Below, one piece after another: positions 39,201 to 47,549 of a stretch of DNA of 64,000 nt (within the stretch, counting starts at the first letter, position 1; each line of letters opens with the position of its first letter). The stretch comes from Dawidia soli (GTDB lineage Bacteria; Bacteroidota; Bacteroidia; Cytophagales; Cyclobacteriaceae). The notes under the pieces are model-generated. The model did not search any database, was not told where the DNA came from, and saw only the letters and a program-made list of their open reading frames with translations. Both the position numbers and the translations under genes were made by a program. Location of the stretch: positions 1 through 64,000 of the forward strand of contig NZ_JAHESC010000036.1 in assembly GCF_018598185.1 (NCBI RefSeq). Direction: 5' to 3'.

Positions 39201-39668
39201 CTCCAGGGTACCGTAGTGATCGCGGTGGCAAGCTTTGCCCGCAGCGAGCAAATCTTTTATACATCGTTTGAAGAGAGTGGAGTAGTCGACGCAAATGCCA
39301 AGGCCGGATTAAAGAGCATGAACACTCCCTACAACTTCGTTCCTCCTGCCGAATTGATAATCAGTGCGGATACCGAGCTTTCTTACTGGACCTTCAAAAG
39401 CGGTTCATGGGAATTAAAGCGTCAGCCCTATACAGGTGGGGTCGTCAATATCAATGACGGCACAAAGATCGACGAACTGCGGGTCAGTCCCCGGAATGCG
39501 CAGATGTCAACGTATGCGCACAAGCCGCTCATAGGGATAAGTGGAATATTGGACTCCAATCAGCAAGCGACCTATTACGACTACAACGACGTGGGACAAT
39601 TGACCCACATCCGGGATCAGAAAGGGCGCATCGTAAAAGCTTTCTCTTACCATTATAATAGCCAATAA
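36276..39668 (+). CDS. Large exported RHS-like shell protein
   Basis: A 1130-residue protein with a likely signal in residues 13-32 (MRKTATFAAAMTVQIIVVAQ); the ATG at 36312 could be the true start. The opening of the mature part (YVDTPVNLSTGTPEISVPLY followed by LPITLNYHAGGHLVQDGASW and VGLGWSLSIPGTITRSIRG) is the start of large RHS/YD-type proteins common in Bacteroidota. It ends YYDYNDVGQLTHIRDQKGRI, a YD-repeat-like motif. Such proteins form hollow beta shells; by analogy with insecticidal TcB, this could supply one half of a cocoon whose other half and toxin tip come from neighbours. It has no toxin tip of its own. It follows the DUF6443 half by 44 bases. Confidence 0.75.
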   Translation: MLKKIIDTFATKMRKTATFAAAMTVQIIVVAQSGLPAPPASEYLPPAPTAAGFQKYVDTPVNLSTGTPEISVPLYEIAVGDFKLPITLNYHAGGHLVQDGASWVGLGWSLSIPGTITRSIRGREDDGSYPNFFGDWDQEMLDASNAADYARLSTLTQGIIDGLPDLYSYNVPGYSGRFMFPDGANAVLMPVQPMRINGAPGSVASIVADDGTLFAFEKLEISSTRSSTTASRPVTSYYLTKITTAAGKVIDFEYDKRTNFQQNVNMSYSETYKRISTGKYMLESTNNDSFVTNVEGHCLTAIKFPGGKVVFNSDNIRRDVIKKQDTEGDYRLTSMEVQDEVGTVTKKIYFNTDYFNSGSQDPNTLRLKLTGLEIGNGNEYPQTYSFTYNEQYNLPSRMSYARDHWGYANARDQRLPDFDPNSGVVDASAKNADPARGQSNILTRITYPTGGHTEYLYEPHDYYDPSESTFYVKREVIVEAPHNRPPVEGDPYDPTINGSGPISIKPGSRKVNLYTYMEKPYWSNPHGSMYIKLYTFGAQGETIYADATLSQNGNHDVYTTGSAVDNFYIYAEASVQDSWVRAILTWEEPVRSVVLNPICGGIRIKKIVQYDGIDHAHDIIKNYTYRQLADPEYSSGTLLMLPDYTEDVHYFDNCIGELGVACEEHTAKRITAQSTVPLGTGSHISYSDVTVTYGDQGQNGKTTYTFTYAPNPSKENSDTNWRRGMLLSQTDWDANGNPLQSTTNTYKVKPSSYQRFYGSIVADLGKHKAASSTMPSDAFPRYFGQHPAVIETEFQYVATQEEITYNPADRTKYVRQFREFAYESPAHVYTTQQTMLSSVPGEKIYTRFLYPQDYPEGTPFIDDMKSDFIVRKPIETVTYKTTPTGSTVLSGNVTVFRTGGLPAEQWQLESYPLPPLPQFRFSNQSVAGIISDGIGDAMFSKDIRYKIKRSYDLYDNNNNLLQYTEASVPTALRWGLQGTVVIAVASFARSEQIFYTSFEESGVVDANAKAGLKSMNTPYNFVPPAELIISADTELSYWTFKSGSWELKRQPYTGGVVNINDGTKIDELRVSPRNAQMSTYAHKPLIGISGILDSNQQATYYDYNDVGQLTHIRDQKGRIVKAFSYHYNSQ

Positions 39669-39835
39669 TGAGAACTTCTCCCGATGAACGTATGTCTGAA
39701 TTTAAATGACGATGACGTTACCTATGAATACAATCTTACGAACGGTCACGTACCATTTAATTGACGATACTTCTGCGAATAATGTATCGTTCGTTCAGTT
39801 TATTATCACGATATAGACTTCGATCAATCTTCAGT

Positions 39836-40246
39836 ATGACAAGACATCTCATGATACTCATTCTTGCGCTTCCGGCGATCAATCTGCACGCACAAAACAT
39901 CGCTTCCACAACACTTACCTGGAAAGCAGATGCCTATCTTGACATAAATACCGGCATGGCGCGGGCCACGTCCGATCAGCTGGTTTCTTATAGCAACCAA
40001 CGCATCGAGTGGCACGACGAAGCCGGCAACGTAAAAGCGACGTACTCGATCATCGAAATCAACGGACAATGGACAAACGTCATGAACAATGGCACCATAC
40101 TTTATGAAGTCCGGTCCGAGGGCCGACAGGGCACAATTCAATTCAGCCGTGCAAGCGGCATACTGTCTATTCAAATCGTATTGCTAAAACCCGACGAAAA
40201 TCCCGACATGTTTCGGTTTTCGGTATCAACAGTCACCCCCCTCTAG
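39836..40246 (+). CDS. Small exported protein of the RHS locus
   Basis: About 136 residues from the ATG at 39836 (MTRHLMILILALPAINLHAQ, a clear signal peptide); an in-frame ATG at 39761 would add an unlikely basic leader. The mature part is beta-rich (LTWKADAYLDINTGMARATS, GTIQFSRASGILSIQIVLL). I do not recognise a family. It sits between the shell protein and the LRR-RHS gene, whose start is 11 bases after its stop, so it is probably co-expressed and may assist assembly or surface binding. The 167 bases before it (39669-39835) show nothing else. Confidence 0.6.
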   Translation: MTRHLMILILALPAINLHAQNIASTTLTWKADAYLDINTGMARATSDQLVSYSNQRIEWHDEAGNVKATYSIIEINGQWTNVMNNGTILYEVRSEGRQGTIQFSRASGILSIQIVLLKPDENPDMFRFSVSTVTPL

Positions 40247-40257
40247 CCAGCAGCTGC

Positions 40258-43200
40258 ATGAACACTTTCATACGTTCTCTTATCGTCTTTTCGTGGGTGG
40301 TCGGCAGCCTGGGTGCTACACCTGCCGCCCATGCCCGGCATTCCGCCGCCACCGATGCCGTCCCCGACGCCGTGGAATTTGCAGTATTAAAGTCTTTGTA
40401 CGACGACCTGTCCGGCAGCACGTGGACGACAAAGACCAACTGGCCGGCTAGCGGCAGCTGGCCGGCAGCTGCCACTAGCGCCCAGTTCGGCACATGGTTC
40501 GGCGTGACCGTGGCCGACGGCGATATCGTCAAGCTCGAGCTTCCCACCAACAAGCTCCTGGGTGTGCTGCCCGAAACCCTCGGCAACTTGAGCAAGCTGA
40601 CGATCCTCGACTTGTCCAACAACCAGCTCTCCGGGGCGATCCCGTCGTCGATCACCACGCTGACCGAGCTGCAGTCGCTGCGCCTGACCAATAACAAGCT
40701 CACGGGGTCCATTCCGGCAACGTTGGGAGCCCTGACGAAGCTGACGTTCCTCAGCCTGTCGCAGAACCAGCTTACCGGCGCGATTCCTACCTCGCTCAGC
40801 AATCTCACCAACCTCACGACATTGTCGTTTTTCGAAAACCAGCTGTCGGGAAACATCCCCGCCTCGATCGGCAACCTGGTCAAGCTTCAGTCCCTCACGC
40901 TGGCCAGCAATAAGCTCACGGGCAGCATTCCCGCAAGCTTCGGCCAACTGATAAAACTCCTCACCGTCAACCTGTCGGCCAACCAGCTAACGGGCAACAT
41001 TCCTTCTTCCTTAGGGGCATTGACGTCGGCGACCTTTTTGAACCTGGGCAAGAACGGTCTCACCGGATCCATTCCGCCAACACTCGGCACCATGTCGGCG
41101 ATGTCAGAGCTGTACCTCCACGATAATAAGCTGACCGGCGCGATTCCCGCATCGCTGGGAGATCTCTCAAAACTGCGTACCCTGTTCCTCTATACGAACC
41201 AACTTTCCGGCACGGTTCCACCGGCGCTGCGCAATCTTTCGCGCATGGAGACCTTCTACGTCTACAACAATTACCTGGAAGGTGCGCTGCCACCGGACCT
41301 GTTCAGCACCTGGACAAACCTGACGGTGGTCGATATCTCCAACAACCAGTTGACCGGCGCCTTCCCGTCTGTGTTTGACAAGATAAAATTAGTGCGCATC
41401 GTCGCAGACCGCAACCCGATGGACGCCCTGCCGGACGACATCCTCGGCCTGCCCGTCCTGGCGTCGCTCTCCATGAAAGAGACCGAGCTCAGAACGATCC
41501 CGCGGTTCTGCGACCAGGTCAACAAAGCGAATCTTACTGTTGCCCTGGCAAACAACCGGCTGGATTTCCCATCCCTCGAAAAACTGAAATGCACCGGCCT
41601 GAAGGCCGCAACCTTCATCCCCCAGCGTCCGCTGAACGATGTCACGTCGATTTCCGCCGTGGTCGGGCAACCCCTTGTAATACCGGCCGGAGCTTCCGGT
41701 GGCGGTATAACGACCATTGTATGGGAAAAACAACTGCCCGATGGCGGCTGGCAAAGCGTGGACGCCCAAAACCAGGATGCAACAAGCGGCTTTAAACGGA
41801 ATGCCTACACGGCCGCTGATGAAGGCATCTACCGTTGGCGCATGACCAGCAGCATCGTGACGGAAGTGCCCCTGGAGAGCGGCCCGGTTACGGTAAAGAC
41901 CGCGGTGAAGTTTGTGCTGGACAACTTCGCCTTCCAGTACAAATACGACCACCGTCGCCGCATGACGCATAAAAAAGTGCCCGGGGCGGACTGGGTATAC
42001 ATGGTGTACGACAACCGCGACCGGCTGGTCATGACCCAGGACGGAGAGCAGCGCAAGACAAACAGCTGGCTCTTTACCAGGTATGACGCCTTCAACCGGC
42101 CGATCATGACAGGCCTCTATCAGCACCCCACGGCGCTGGACCAGGCCGGCATGAGCGCCCTGATCAGTACGACCACCTTCTATGAAACTTATACCGGCAG
42201 CGGCACGCATCATGGTTATACCGATACGGTCTTCCCGGCAACGAGCTTCGCGGCAGACGGTTTTGATATTCAGACGGTGACGTATTACGACAACTATGAC
42301 TTCAGCGCAGGCTGGGGCTACAACTACGCGTATGCCGCCGGGCAGATCCCGGCCCAGACACACGCCGGTTATGAGTACACACAAGACGCGCAACACTTCA
42401 CCCGCGTGGTGGGACAGGTAACGGGCACTAAAACAAAGACCACGGGCAGCGCGCCCTATTGGCTGTATACAGTAAACTATTACGACGACAAATACCGCGT
42501 CATTCAACAGGTAAGCGATAACTACAGGGGCGGCACCGACCGGACTACGACCGTGTATGATTTCGTCGGAAAGGTATTGGCATCTAAAACCGAACATACA
42601 GTCAGCAAGCTGACCTGGCAAAACCTGACGCTGGTTGTGTCGGACGTCGACTTCATCTACAAGAACTCGGTGAGCGCGAACTGGAATGCGGGGGCTTCTT
42701 CGTCTGAGATGATCCCGGCCGGCTCAACGACCGCCAGCAACGGCTGGGTAGAAACGACCGTAGGCGAGTCGACAGGCAATCGGATGCTAGGGCTTTCGGC
42801 ACAGGATCTAAATGTGTCCCATACGTCCATCGATTACGCGTTTTACGTCCGAAACCGTGAGCTGCATATTTATCAGTCGGGGACGAACGTATATACCGTT
42901 CCGGGAGGCGTGGTAGTTGGCGACCGGCTGCGGATCGAGCGCCTGGGCGGTTACATCGCATACTACCGCAACGGCATCAAGGTATACCCGGCCACGGCGA
43001 CAGCCTTGCCGTGCACGACGGCTCTGCTGACGGACGTCTCGATTTACTCCGGCCGGACACCCGTCTTCTGCAACACGCAGATGTCGGCCACCCAGGTAAG
43101 CAAACAGACCGTCCTGCGGAAGTTTGCTTACGATCATGCGGGGCGTCTGTTGACCGTGCGACATACCGTCAATACCGGACCGGAGATGCTGCTGGTGAAA

Positions 43201-45777
43201 AACGAATACAACGCGCTGGGACAGCTCATTACCAAAAAGCTCCATTCGGAAGATAACGGCAACACCTTCAAACAGCACGAAGACTATCGCTACAACATCC
43301 GCGGCTGGCTGTCGCGCATCAACCAAAGCGACCTGACCCCCGAGCAAACCGGCGACCCGCAGGACCTCTTCGGCATGAACCTGTCCTACAACGAGATAGT
43401 CCCCACGTTGTCGAACGAGCCGCAGTTCAACGGCAACATCTCGGCCATGACCTGGAACAACGGCACCGGCCAGGGCGAAGCCAAACAAAATGGCTATCGC
43501 TACACCTACGACGCCATGAACCGAATCAAGAGCGCAGACTACCGCCAGAAAAAGACCGACTGGGGCCACCCCACCCACCTGGACAACGAAGGCGCCCCCC
43601 AAACATCCGATGCCTTCTCCGAAACCGGCTACCAATACGACCTCAACGGCAACCTGAAACGCCTGGTCCGCAAAGGTGCCAACGGCCTCAACATGGACGA
43701 GCTGACCTACAGCTATGGCACCGGCAGCCAGCAAAGCAACCGCCTGCTGGCCGTAGCCGATGCCGGCGACAAACACCAGGGCTTCAACGACGGCAACACC
43801 ACCGGTGATGACTATGCCTACGACAACAACGGCAGCATGACAGTCGACAAAAACAAAAACATCGCCTCGATCACCTACAACCACCTCAACCTGCCCATCA
43901 AGGTGGTAAAGACCACCGGCGAATACATCCGCTACATCTACGACGCCGGCGGCCGCAAACACAGCCAGCAGGTATACGATGCCACCAACGCACTGACCAA
44001 GCGGTCGGACTACGTTGGCGAGCTGTTCTACGAAAACGACACCCTGCAATTCATCCACCACGAAGAGGGCCGCATCGTCATGACCGGCACCGCGCCCGAG
44101 TACCAATACCACCTCAAAGACCACCTGGGCAACGTCCGGGTGACCTTCACCTCCAAGGACGAGACCGAAACCGCCACGGCCACGCTGGAGGACGCCAACG
44201 CGCCGACCGAGCAAGGTCAGTTTCTCAACTACGAGGAAGCCGTCACCCTAAATGAACGCATGTTCGACCATACCCACCACGTACCCGGCAACCAGGGCAA
44301 CACCACGTTCCGCTCTACGCGTTTGCTGGGTGGCAGTGACCCGGCCGCGGTATATGGTCTGGCAAAGTCCCTCAGTGTCATGCCCGGTGACAAGATCACG
44401 GCGAAGGTGTACGCCAAATACGTCGACTCCGACGACCCTCAAGTGGAACAGGCGTTGCGTAACTTCCTGCTCTCCCTCGGTACGGGCAGCGGCAGCGGGC
44501 CGCTCATCGACGGCGGCGGCCCCGGTAGCCTGGGCGGCAGTGTATTCCCATATGTAGACTACCTGGAACGCCAAAACGACACTGGCACAGGCCCCAAAGC
44601 CTACCTCAACTACCTGATCTTCGACCGTGAGTTTAACTACCTCAACGGCGGCTTTAAACGCCTGACAACCAGTGGCCGAGAGACGGGCGTCCTCCTGCCG
44701 GAAGGCTCTGGATACGACGAGCTTGCCTTCGGGGAAGGTGAGATCAAGATCACTGAGCCAGGATTTGTGTATATTTACCTTAGCAACGAGAACGAAAGTC
44801 GCGTTGAGGTGTTCTTTGATGATTTTGAGGTGACGCATACGAAATCTCCGGTTGTTTGCATGGATGATTATTATCCGTTTGGTTTAACTTTTAACTCTTA
44901 TCAGCGTGAAAGCAGCGTTGAAAATAAATTCAAGTTTCAAGGTCAGGAACACATTGACGATCTGGATTTAGGTTGGGACTCTTTCAAATGGAGAAATCAT
45001 CAACCAGATATTGGAAGATTCTTTAATATTGACCCCCTTGCTGAGAAGTATGTTTACAACAGCCCTTATGCTTTTAGTGAGAATAAGGTTACTTCGTTCA
45101 TAGAATTGGAAGGTTTAGAGGCTGCACCTATTCCAACACCTGGTGTTAGAACTGCTCGATTTGCTGCGCGCCATCCTTTAGCTGCTTTGGGGATAGGAAG
45201 TGTGTCTCCCGGAACTGTTAATATATCAACAAACGCAGTTAGATTTTCAACCAGAGGTAGCGGGCCTGAATCAAGAAACTCAGTACTTGATGAGCCGCGA
45301 GGAATGGGTAATGAAGGAACACAAGTAAATGCAATGCGACATACCTTATGGCAGGCTAGTATTACGACTATTTTTGGTGAAGGCACTGCAAATGAAATAG
45401 GGCAAGCTCATGAAAACAACCCGAACGCCATTGATGGAGGTTTGGCACAGGGAGCCAACTTTGCTACTCGTGGATTGGCTGATGAATCTGTCGATCTTGC
45501 AAATAATGTGATCGGTCGAGAAATTGGAAATGCAAATCCAGAGATGGGAATGAAGGATTTGGCTTTACAAGTTTTAGAGACATTTAAGACTGACGGGCTT
45601 TGGACAGCAACACGACAGGAGGATGGAACTTTCTCCGTAAGCAGGACAAAGATTACTGATGAACAATACAAAACTTTGAAGACCGTATTTAAAAAACTAG
45701 ATAACAATGGAATGACTAACGAAGAGCGTAAGCAACACTACGACAAGTACAAGACATCAAATCCAAATGTAAGGTAA
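40258..45777 (+). CDS. LRR-RHS fusion protein with exchangeable toxin-like C-terminal tip
   Basis: The 1839-residue product has a signal peptide (ending about residue 26), an N-cap (TWTTKTNWPASGSWP, FGVTVADGD) and about twelve 24-residue plant-type leucine-rich repeats (pattern LxxLxLxxNxLxGxIPxxLGxL) up to about residue 420. An Ig-like stretch (WEKQLPDGGWQSVDA) precedes RHS repeats from about residue 560 (KKVPGADWVYMVYDNRDRLV) to the core DHLGNVRVTF and DDYYPFGLTFNSYQRE at about 1535. RHS-associated core sequence runs to FIELEGLEAAP near 1622. The last 215 residues are the tip; NAMRHTLWQASITTIFGEGT and IGQAHE resemble the DUF6973 domain of polymorphic toxins. DNA becomes AT-rich from about 44850. 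A candidate immunity gene starts 12 bases after the stop. Confidence 0.88.
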   Translation: MNTFIRSLIVFSWVVGSLGATPAAHARHSAATDAVPDAVEFAVLKSLYDDLSGSTWTTKTNWPASGSWPAAATSAQFGTWFGVTVADGDIVKLELPTNKLLGVLPETLGNLSKLTILDLSNNQLSGAIPSSITTLTELQSLRLTNNKLTGSIPATLGALTKLTFLSLSQNQLTGAIPTSLSNLTNLTTLSFFENQLSGNIPASIGNLVKLQSLTLASNKLTGSIPASFGQLIKLLTVNLSANQLTGNIPSSLGALTSATFLNLGKNGLTGSIPPTLGTMSAMSELYLHDNKLTGAIPASLGDLSKLRTLFLYTNQLSGTVPPALRNLSRMETFYVYNNYLEGALPPDLFSTWTNLTVVDISNNQLTGAFPSVFDKIKLVRIVADRNPMDALPDDILGLPVLASLSMKETELRTIPRFCDQVNKANLTVALANNRLDFPSLEKLKCTGLKAATFIPQRPLNDVTSISAVVGQPLVIPAGASGGGITTIVWEKQLPDGGWQSVDAQNQDATSGFKRNAYTAADEGIYRWRMTSSIVTEVPLESGPVTVKTAVKFVLDNFAFQYKYDHRRRMTHKKVPGADWVYMVYDNRDRLVMTQDGEQRKTNSWLFTRYDAFNRPIMTGLYQHPTALDQAGMSALISTTTFYETYTGSGTHHGYTDTVFPATSFAADGFDIQTVTYYDNYDFSAGWGYNYAYAAGQIPAQTHAGYEYTQDAQHFTRVVGQVTGTKTKTTGSAPYWLYTVNYYDDKYRVIQQVSDNYRGGTDRTTTVYDFVGKVLASKTEHTVSKLTWQNLTLVVSDVDFIYKNSVSANWNAGASSSEMIPAGSTTASNGWVETTVGESTGNRMLGLSAQDLNVSHTSIDYAFYVRNRELHIYQSGTNVYTVPGGVVVGDRLRIERLGGYIAYYRNGIKVYPATATALPCTTALLTDVSIYSGRTPVFCNTQMSATQVSKQTVLRKFAYDHAGRLLTVRHTVNTGPEMLLVKNEYNALGQLITKKLHSEDNGNTFKQHEDYRYNIRGWLSRINQSDLTPEQTGDPQDLFGMNLSYNEIVPTLSNEPQFNGNISAMTWNNGTGQGEAKQNGYRYTYDAMNRIKSADYRQKKTDWGHPTHLDNEGAPQTSDAFSETGYQYDLNGNLKRLVRKGANGLNMDELTYSYGTGSQQSNRLLAVADAGDKHQGFNDGNTTGDDYAYDNNGSMTVDKNKNIASITYNHLNLPIKVVKTTGEYIRYIYDAGGRKHSQQVYDATNALTKRSDYVGELFYENDTLQFIHHEEGRIVMTGTAPEYQYHLKDHLGNVRVTFTSKDETETATATLEDANAPTEQGQFLNYEEAVTLNERMFDHTHHVPGNQGNTTFRSTRLLGGSDPAAVYGLAKSLSVMPGDKITAKVYAKYVDSDDPQVEQALRNFLLSLGTGSGSGPLIDGGGPGSLGGSVFPYVDYLERQNDTGTGPKAYLNYLIFDREFNYLNGGFKRLTTSGRETGVLLPEGSGYDELAFGEGEIKITEPGFVYIYLSNENESRVEVFFDDFEVTHTKSPVVCMDDYYPFGLTFNSYQRESSVENKFKFQGQEHIDDLDLGWDSFKWRNHQPDIGRFFNIDPLAEKYVYNSPYAFSENKVTSFIELEGLEAAPIPTPGVRTARFAARHPLAALGIGSVSPGTVNISTNAVRFSTRGSGPESRNSVLDEPRGMGNEGTQVNAMRHTLWQASITTIFGEGTANEIGQAHENNPNAIDGGLAQGANFATRGLADESVDLANNVIGREIGNANPEMGMKDLALQVLETFKTDGLWTATRQEDGTFSVSRTKITDEQYKTLKTVFKKLDNNGMTNEERKQHYDKYKTSNPNVR
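40530..41400 (+). repeat. 72-bp periodic coding repeat of the LRR domain
   Basis: Successive 24-codon units encode the leucine-rich repeats (for example KLTGSIPATLGALTKLTFLS and QLTGAIPTSLSNLTNLTTLS). Twelve good units and two degenerate ones can be followed. The units are imperfect at the DNA level but could still support expansion and contraction. Confidence 0.85.
44275..44930 (+). repeat. Direct repeat, copy A: 3' part of the live RHS core
   Basis: This part of the LRR-RHS gene is closely matched by 53190-53850, from the CCAGGG-CAACAC-ACGTTCCGCTC segment through the GATGATTATTA junction. It covers SVMPGDKI, YAKYVDS, PKAYLNYLIFDR, LLPEGSG and the DDYYPFG motif. Same orientation and about 9 kb apart, the two copies could recombine and swap the downstream tip. 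Confidence 0.85.
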
Positions 45778-45788
45778 GTATCAACGAG

Positions 45789-46154
45789 ATGAAAACACGA
45801 TATATTCGCTCTCTTATGGTTTGCTTCGTGGTCATTATTATGATCTCATGTGGTGAAAAAAAGTTCGAGAAAACAGGATGGACTGCTAAAACTGATAGCA
45901 ATTTTCCACCCAATAAAAGAGGGGAAATGCTCAGTGATCTATTGTCTAGTCGCAAGTTGGTTGGGTTGAAATATGCAGACGTTATTGCTTTATTGGGTAC
46001 TCCTGATGGTATCGATAGTAGTTCAGTGTCTTATGAAATTGAAATTGATTATGGCTCGGATATCGATCCGATTTACAGAAAAGACTTGTATTTATTTACC
46101 ACCAGAGATTCAATAATAAGCTCATACGAAATTAAAGAATGGAAAAAGGAATGA
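45789..46154 (+). CDS. Lipoprotein, candidate immunity protein of the RHS tip
   Basis: A 121-residue protein with a lipoprotein signal (MKTRYIRSLMVCFVVIIMIS then Cys) and a compact domain (GWTAKTDSNFPPNKRGEMLS, GLKYADVIALLGTPDGIDSS, EIEIDYGSDIDPIYRKDLYL). The LLGTPDGID portion resembles the strand-turn motif of BLIP/SmpA-like small lipoproteins, but I cannot assign a family firmly. It begins 12 bases after the LRR-RHS stop, the usual position of an immunity gene, and an envelope location would protect against a toxin entering through the periplasm. A close paralogue lies at 58813-59196. Confidence 0.7.
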   Translation: MKTRYIRSLMVCFVVIIMISCGEKKFEKTGWTAKTDSNFPPNKRGEMLSDLLSSRKLVGLKYADVIALLGTPDGIDSSSVSYEIEIDYGSDIDPIYRKDLYLFTTRDSIISSYEIKEWKKE

Positions 46155-46171
46155 AGAAATTTACTCCTACC

Positions 46172-46198
46172 AAAACCCAGCCACGCGCTGGTTTTTTT
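46172..46198 (+). terminator. Rho-independent terminator after the tip immunity gene
   Basis: The stem CCAGC (46177-46181) and GCTGG (46187-46191) encloses a 5-base loop and is followed by seven Ts (46192-46198). It lies just past the immunity gene and also overlaps the end of the converging endonuclease-like gene. Confidence 0.8.
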
Positions 46199-47129
46199 AT
46201 GACACAAGAATTTTATTAACGTTAAGATAGATGTTACCAGTCTCGGAAGCATGACGCCTTTTTCTGTAGAGCAGATCATCCAAGCTAATGCGTTCAGTAA
46301 GGATGGCGTTCAAGTCCATGCCATCCATTAAGATCAGGCAGCGAAGATCGGAGCTAGTAGTTTGCAAACACTCCGTTGAAAAGCCATCCATCGATACGAA
46401 CAGCCCGAGCGTATTTTTTCTTTTGCCGTTGATCTTGCCAGCGAAGCTGTAAAGATCGGATGCGTTAATGGGTTGCTTTACCCATCGAGCTTCCAGGAGA
46501 AAGTCATCATCCTTGAAAGTGAATGCACCGTCAATCTGCTCACCGATGATTTTGAAGGAGGCCTTCGGGTCGAGATCAAAGAGAGTAAACAGTTCGTTCA
46601 AAAGCTTTTCCAGACCATAACCGCGCTTCTGTGCATCGGAAGAAATGGCGATGTCCATAAACTTTTGGTTCAGTTCATCCAGCTTGGTTTTAAGAGCCGT
46701 GGTGTTTTTAACTTTTTCCTGAACTACTTTTTTACGCTCTTCCGTTTTCTTTTTTTCTTCCACTACCTCAAAGTATCCCTTCGCTTGTTTACGCAGAGCT
46801 TCAACAGCATCTTTCGCCCGTTGAATTTTTACATCAGGGTCATCCCAGCGTTTAAGATGTGAGAAGTCGTTGAAGTTTACGGCTTGTTCAAAGAGAGCAA
46901 AGAGATCATTCCTGTAGATGTCCTGACGGGAACACATCCTATCAATTAGATTGGAAGCAATCTCGTATTTTTTTGGCGTGACCCAGTCGATGGTATTAAC
47001 AATGGCTTTATTGGTAATGGTGTTGTAGACAAATCTTTTTAGATCGTCTTTAGTCCAATAGATATGCGTGAGAGCATCTTTAAGCGCATTGATTGCGGCA
47101 GGTGATATAGTCTTGCTTGAAACGTTCAT
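46197..47129 (-). CDS. PD-(D/E)XK-like endonuclease family protein
   Basis: A 310-residue soluble protein. The N-terminal 110 residues are helical (ALTHIYWTKDDLKRFVYNTI), a lysine/glutamate-rich coiled coil follows (about 125-160), and the C-terminal domain carries RGYGLEKLLNELFTLFDLDP and, some 20 residues on, QIDGAFTFKDDDFLLEARWV. The latter has the D-(X)n-E-X-R/K spacing of PD-(D/E)XK nucleases, with Arg in place of the usual Lys. It is probably a DNA-targeting enzyme linked to the HTH regulator 8 bases upstream, with which it forms a two-gene unit next to recombinase genes. A defence or toxin-like role is inferred only from context. Confidence 0.65.
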   Translation of the reverse strand: MNVSSKTISPAAINALKDALTHIYWTKDDLKRFVYNTITNKAIVNTIDWVTPKKYEIASNLIDRMCSRQDIYRNDLFALFEQAVNFNDFSHLKRWDDPDVKIQRAKDAVEALRKQAKGYFEVVEEKKKTEERKKVVQEKVKNTTALKTKLDELNQKFMDIAISSDAQKRGYGLEKLLNELFTLFDLDPKASFKIIGEQIDGAFTFKDDDFLLEARWVKQPINASDLYSFAGKINGKRKNTLGLFVSMDGFSTECLQTTSSDLRCLILMDGMDLNAILTERISLDDLLYRKRRHASETGNIYLNVNKILVS

Positions 47130-47137
47130 GGAGGGAT

Positions 47138-47473
47138 TTACGAGGCATGCGCTTTTTTAATTTTTACATCACGAATTACCAGATCAATGTAGTCGAAGAT
47201 CTTTTCCTTCTCCTTTTCCGGCAACGCCTCGATATCTTCTATACGCTTCATCAGTTTTTTATCCAGCACCATTTTATCAGAACCGCCGAGTAAGTAGTCA
47301 ACCGTTACGCTGAGTTCATCAGCAATCTTTTTAGCGATCTCAATAGAGGGCTTGATCTCATTGCGTTCATAGCGGCCGATGATGGGGGCAGAAGTGCCGA
47401 TCTTCTTCGCTAGTTCTTCTTGTGACCATTTAAGCTGCTTGCGTATTAGGGTGATCCGCTCTCCAAAAGTCAT
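47138..47473 (-). CDS. XRE family HTH regulator
   Basis: From the ATG at 47473 the product is 111 residues: MTFGERITLIRKQLKWSQEE, then LAKKIGTSAPIIGRYERNEI and PSIEIAKKIADELSVTVDYL, a complete Cro/C1-type helix-turn-helix, followed by a helical C-terminal extension (LMKRIEDIEALPEKEKEKIF). A longer in-frame start at 47542 would add residues encoded by a sequence junction and is unlikely. It precedes the endonuclease-like gene and probably autoregulates the pair. Confidence 0.88.
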   Translation of the reverse strand: MTFGERITLIRKQLKWSQEELAKKIGTSAPIIGRYERNEIKPSIEIAKKIADELSVTVDYLLGGSDKMVLDKKLMKRIEDIEALPEKEKEKIFDYIDLVIRDVKIKKAHAS

Positions 47474-47549
47474 ATAAAAGTGCTTTAAATACCTCAAAAA
47501 TGAGGATAGGGCAAATTTATGCCACCAATAAGTACTAAACAAACTTACG

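Noticed and set aside
40530-41400. Regular 72-bp repetition considered as a CRISPR or noncoding tandem array
   Set aside because: The units are in frame, imperfect and encode canonical leucine-rich repeats; there are no constant repeats with unique spacers.
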